Assembly: GCA_019671135.1 (NCBI GenBank)
Contig: JAHRHY010000008.1
Location: forward strand, 1,922,001-1,986,000
Reading direction: 5' to 3'
Length of the DNA stretch: 64,000 nucleotides
Origin: Linnemannia hyalina
Taxonomy: Eukaryota > Mortierellomycota > Mortierellomycetes > Mortierellales > Mortierellaceae
Both the position numbers and the translations under genes were made by a program. Each line of letters starts with the position of its first letter. The stretch's first letter is position 1. Positions 59,540 to 64,000 of the stretch are shown here, piece after piece. The notes beneath the pieces were generated by a model, which was not told the DNA's origin, made no database searches, and was given only the letters and a program-made list of their open reading frames with translations.

Positions 59540-60440
59540 GTGTCTCCGTGTCTTTTATTTCTTTGCCCTTGCCCTTGCCCACCCCCACTTCCATTCACCA
59601 CACCTGCTAATTCGCCTTGTTATTTATTTTACAATTTGCTCACACTTCTTTCTCAATCCACTCTCCCTTCACTTCTCTCCCTCTTCTTCTCTTTACTCAT
59701 CATCATCAACAACTCACTTTCATCTCCTTCTCCTCCCCTTTCTCACTCATCTCCTACTCACTCTCCCGCTTTCCTTATACCCCACTCGTCCGCACTTCTT
59801 ACTGCAGTCAACCCACCCCATATACCCTCACTCAAACAAGCGAGGTTAGTTTGCCTTCTTCTTCAACAACACAAGCAAACACACTCCATGCCGCAATGAC
59901 CACTTCTCTCATTCACTCTTCTTGTTTCATGGCATGCTCTCGGGCACAACCACCCTTGCTCATCCACCAACCCAACTTTACTCACTGACTCACTCTTCTG
60001 TTTGTACCTTGCTCTCTCCTCTTCTTGAACTGACATAGCTTCTGCCTTTTCTTCCCCTTCTTGCTTCCCTTGACGCGCTCGCCACTCTCACGACTCAACT
60101 TTACAACAACAAGAACAGCCGCTACGACCATCCACGACAAAAAGCAGCTGCACACAGACTGCTTACTGCTTAGCCTACTACAGGAACGACAAACACACCC
60201 TTTTCTCTTTCTCTCACAACTCAGTCCTCTCTTTCTCTCCTTCTTTCCTCCTTTCCTTTCGTCCTTCTACGACGGACGTGCCTCGGGTCACGCACCATTA
60301 CCACACGCACCGCCGATACCCCTTCAAACACAAACAAGCACAAGCAAAACAAGCAGCGGTTTCATAGAACCCTAAAAAATCAGGAACCACATCAATAACA
60401 CACCTTATAACACACCCAACACCAAACGCCCCTTTCATTT
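59540..60440 (+). promoter_or_regulatory. Long pyrimidine-rich leader of the last gene
   Basis: About 900 bp strongly biased to C and T, passing into ACAAC-rich sequence before the start codon. It is the third long leader of this type in the window. Confidence 0.55.
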
Positions 60441-60455
60441 CGACAGGATGCAAAT

Positions 60456-62723
60456 ATGGCCAGACAAGGAGATACCATGACCCATCGGACCCTTTCCCAG
60501 ACCTCTGCTACTACTACTACAATTCCACGACATCAATTCCAACCTCGACAACTGCAACAGCAGCAACGACAACCTTACTCCACCTCAACCTCGGCTTCAA
60601 CGTCCTTAGCCTCCTCAACTGCCACGTCCTCGTCTTCAACAAGTCCGACAGCAACACGGAGGCTACTATCGAACCAACAACAACAGCAACAGCACCTAGC
60701 GGTGAACGACAACACCGAGTTGGACTGGAAGTACCTTTCGGCCGCAGACACTTACACCTCTGAATACTCGTCGATAGCCTCAGATGAGTTCGAGGAGGAT
60801 GGAACCGCCCATAACTCAGCCCAAGTCTCGGATTCTTCCGCGGGTTCACGAGTCGCTACTGTGCAACGCAGTCTCGGTGCACGACCCTTCTTGGTCCCCG
60901 CTTCTACAACTCCTTCGACTATGGCTACTGCTGGTACCCTATCATCGTCGTTGACAACCAAGGAGGCCGACGACAGCACCGACACGATAAAGGGAATGAG
61001 GGCGCGTGCTCTTGACAGAGTCAATGGTCGCAAGGCGTCATCCTCAAACCTCTCAGGATCGAGTGGCAACCTCCCTGGTAGTAATGACTATAATCCTTAC
61101 CGGAGAAGTGTTACAACTACCTCTAGTGTGGTCGGCTCGTCGGATGCAATTACAAGCAGCCGAAATTCTTCAGGACAGGAGGCGACAACAGCAGCAGGAG
61201 CTGGAGGAACTGGCAGCAAGATCAAACGGAGGTCTTTTGGCGCATCTGACAGATCTCAATCTCTTCGAATAACCACCGCCGGCAACACTAGCGACAATTC
61301 TGCAACAAAATCAGATGCACAGCTAAACAACCCTTCAGCACCCTCAACTCTTGTTCGGAAACGCACCTCGGGCCCCATCAAATCTCAACAGCAGCAACAA
61401 CAACAACAACAACAGCCACAACAACATGCGTTGTTTACGTCGGAGGACGATTCAGAGGTCCCCGGTCAGACCGTCTACCAGGACCGGACACGGTATGCAT
61501 CAGAGGGAGGGATGCTGGTGAGCGAGATCAAGGCACTGAAGGCGCGGGTACAGGAACTGGAGTTGGAGCGCATGAACCGGTCGCTCTCTGGTCTCTCTGT
61601 CCAGAGCCCACAAGTCATGACGCCCAAGAGCATGGATCACTCGACAACAGCGACTAGTCTTTCATTAGCCAATGACTCTCGTCAGCTGCAACAACAGCAA
61701 TCATTGACGATGAGTCACTCAGAGAAGCTGCAACATATTATTCAGAAGCATCGAGGGTCGTCGACCTCTCTCGATGTGGCGAATCCGTTGAGGTCACCGG
61801 TGATCACTGCCATGTCGGGTGTTGAGAGTGCGAGAGATGTATCGGCTATAAGGACGGCAGCAGCAGGAGGAGGAGGACGATTGGAGCCGTCGCTGACCAT
61901 TACGAGTCCAGTTCGCTCACCTTTGCTCCCATTTTCGACACCAAGGCAGCCTACAACTCAACATGTCGACCTCCTGAACATTGCCTTGAAGAACTATGAA
62001 AAATGGACCGGAGCAGTATCAGGAGCGACCACGGACGCCAGCAGCAATCCCTCATTCCAGGCGATCAGTCGGGTGGCGACGAACGCTATCAGCATGAACC
62101 AGACAATCCGGGCGTGGGTCAAGGCGGATGTGAGTCTTGTCGAGTCTTCTTCGATGAACGCTCTCCAGCGGGCGAGCGATGAGCAGATCCGGAGTCTGAC
62201 CGAGTTTTTGTTGGCTGCTTCACGGACATCTCACCTAACAGCCGCGGATCGGTCGGGTAACAATAATAACCCGACCTCTGATACCGAGTCTGTGAATGGA
62301 GGTGGATCGGTCATAAGCCGGCCGTATTCTCCGAGGCAGTCGACCGTTTTGCACCACCGATTTGGTCAGGGCCAGAGGCTGTCGTTGGGTATGGTTGCAA
62401 GTGAGTTGGGAGCTGGAGGGTTTGAACAGAATCCACCCTACCCTACTCGGCCACTGTCGACTACCGCGTTTGAGACATACGAGATGCTGAATGCTAGAGG
62501 AGCAGCAGGACCTGGGCCTGTCATGGTAGGCAATGGGATGACGTCATCGGGATACTTGACCAGGACGAGCTCGATTGCTTCAAGCAACATCTCGGAACCC
62601 CGTGCGCGGAGTACTGGACCCAATGTTCGACATAGCCAGGGAGGGTATGCGTCAGATTACAGTTACGACCGCCAGCCTACTTCGGGATACCAGGGTCTTG
62701 ATCTCTCTCGGAATCAGCTCCAT

Positions 62724-62756
<33 letters not shown>

Positions 62757-64000
62757 GGAGGAGGAGCGTTGTCGAGTCGAGAGAATTCACCGCCTCAGGA
62801 TGAGCCTCGAGGTCCTGTTCCCAGACGCCAGGCGAGTGGGCTGTTGATGATGGATCCTCAACCGACCAATATGACACCCACACGGAATCTACAGTCGCCT
62901 CAGCACCCACCATTGGCAGCAGGTGGAGAACGCGCAAGATCTAACACGCCTTTGGACCAGCAGCAGTCATTGACACGACGACAGGTCAGTGTTCGGAACA
63001 TTATGGCGCGGTATTCTCAAGGAGCCAAATCACCCAACGTGAGTGGGTTCGAGCACCAGAGCGGTGACCTGCAGGATTCTGTCATTGACCAATCACAGGA
63101 GAATGGTACTGGACGACCGTTGTCAATGACACACCAATATGATGATGGCCCACGATCACCGGTATTTCATCCAAGACAGGTCGTCGGGCAGGATCAGCAG
63201 CAGCAGCAGCAGCAGTACCGGTACCGACAGCAGTTGCAGAGACAGGATGCTGGGATGTCGGCTTCGGATGGTGCTTTTGGGCCTGGCCATGCTCAAGGGC
63301 AGGTGCAGGCACAGGCACAAGCGCAGGCGAGGATGGGTGGGTCAATCCGGAGACCGCTGTCACAGCAGGACCATCGCCGTAATATGGCCGAGTCTCGGTT
63401 GAATGAATCCGCGGAGGGTCGACATGGCAGTTTGGGAGTACGAGGTGGACAGCGGTATCTGCAGGAGAGGGCTGGCGCGTTTTCGGAGGACGAGAATGCG
63501 AACGCCAGCGATTGGGGTAGTGACTCGCAGCGTAGCAGTCGTGGAGTTGTGGTAGTTAATCCGCAGAGGGCGTCCATGGACTCTTATTCGGCACGGTTGA
63601 AGCAGTTCCGAGGTCGACATGAGCAGCAGTTACCGTTTCATCAAGAAGGTTTGAGTTTTGAGGAGCCTTATCCGGATAATGGTCAACAGCAGCAGAGTGG
63701 GGTGGCGTTTTCGGAAGGTGTAGTAGATGTGGAAGCTGGAGACGCGTTGTCAACAGGACCCGTGCCCCGGTTCGCGCAACGTCAGCACCGGTACCAGTCC
63801 CAGACGCAGTCGCAGTACCTTGACAAGCCTTCCCAGCATCGACAACAGCAGCACCAGCATCAGCACCACCAGGATATGATGATGTCGACTCCTTCGTTAC
63901 CTTCGCCCAACTCATCCCCATCGTCGTCTGCAAGATTGGACGCCCCTTCGTTGATGATGTCCATGTCGAATTATGGTCAAGGAGGTGGACTTGTTGGCGC
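60456..64000 (+). CDS. Large Ser/Gln-rich protein, unknown function (3' partial)
   Basis: An uninterrupted frame of more than 1,180 codons that runs off the right edge. The start is ATG at 60456 (MARQGDTMTHRTLSQT); an ATG nine bases earlier is in the same frame only on paper, because the one at 60448 closes at once. The N-terminal ~500 residues are Ser/Thr/Gln-rich with an RRSF/KRRS basic patch and polyglutamine near 61390-61420. Residues about 345-372 form a short coiled coil (SEIKALKARVQELELERM). Residues about 505-600 are the most ordered part, helical and without low complexity: LLNIALKNYEKWTGA, AISRVATNAISMNQTIRAWV, then SLTEFLLAASRTSHL. Beyond this there are further Gln, His and Ser repeats. 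I do not recognise the helical domain. The protein is likely a scaffold or regulator (inference). Confidence 0.8.

Larger units (their letters stand above)
57384..60455. other. Intergenic region, 3.1 kb
   Basis: Holds the RhoGAP-like 3' UTR, the acidic relic, about 1.1 kb (58340-59450) without recognisable content, and the leader of the last gene. No intact gene or RNA gene is supported. Confidence 0.5.

Noticed and set aside
1..64000. CRISPR arrays, bacterial operons, prophage or plasmid features
   Set aside because: No regularly spaced repeats with spacers, no Shine-Dalgarno-led gene strings and no phage genes. All gene models need spliceosomal introns or eukaryotic families.

Overview
The window looks like nuclear DNA of a filamentous fungus, most likely an early-diverging Mucoromycota such as a Mortierellaceae relative (inference). 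Directly visible support: many short GT-AG introns, long pyrimidine-rich leaders ahead of start codons, a nuclear tRNA-Ser with a long variable arm, a non-LTR retrotransposon with a C-terminal RNase H domain, and typical fungal families (TRP/FLC-like membrane protein, alpha-arrestin, RhoGAP-like protein, low-complexity Ser/Gln-rich regulators). No bacterial, plasmid, CRISPR or operon features are visible. I built the gene models by hand: each junction was chosen for GT-AG consensus, retained reading frame and domain continuity.

Layout. 1-5144 (+): tail of a class II myosin heavy chain whose motor lies off the left edge. 9470-12589 (+): Ser/Pro-rich protein with two hydrophobic segments. 13031-17654 (-): RS-rich WD40 protein. 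18730-21426 (+): ArfGAP with two UBA domains. 21523-22805 (-): Nit1-type amidase. 22953-24697 (-): OGG1 DNA glycosylase. 25785-25865 (-): tRNA-Ser(AGA). About 25.9-27.8 kb: two adjacent truncated LINE copies. 28065-30283 (-): Ser/Thr kinase. 30.8-34.9 kb: gene-poor stretch with a decayed, partly duplicated intron/exon unit and a kinase relic. 34901-36412 (-): alpha-arrestin. 37156-41998 (-): TRP/FLC-like channel or transporter. 43244-44926 (-): secreted Thr-rich protein. 45499-46505 (+): ER-retained FKBP. 46.5-51.5 kb: gene-poor. 52202-57383 (+): RhoGAP-like protein with a tiny first coding exon. About 58.1 kb: possible acidic relic. 60456 to the right edge (+): large Ser/Gln-rich protein.

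How the genes relate. This is an ordinary eukaryotic neighbourhood, not a cluster for one pathway. Several genes share a broad theme of cortex and membrane traffic (myosin II, RhoGAP-like, ArfGAP-UBA, alpha-arrestin, TRP/FLC), and two deal with oxidative or metabolite damage (OGG1, Nit1). I found no convincing new multi-gene system. The more unusual signals are the LINE pair 62 bp from a tRNA, the duplicated splice unit near 31-32 kb, the RhoGAP micro-exon behind a 1.4 kb intron, and the interrupted acidic frame near 58.2 kb.
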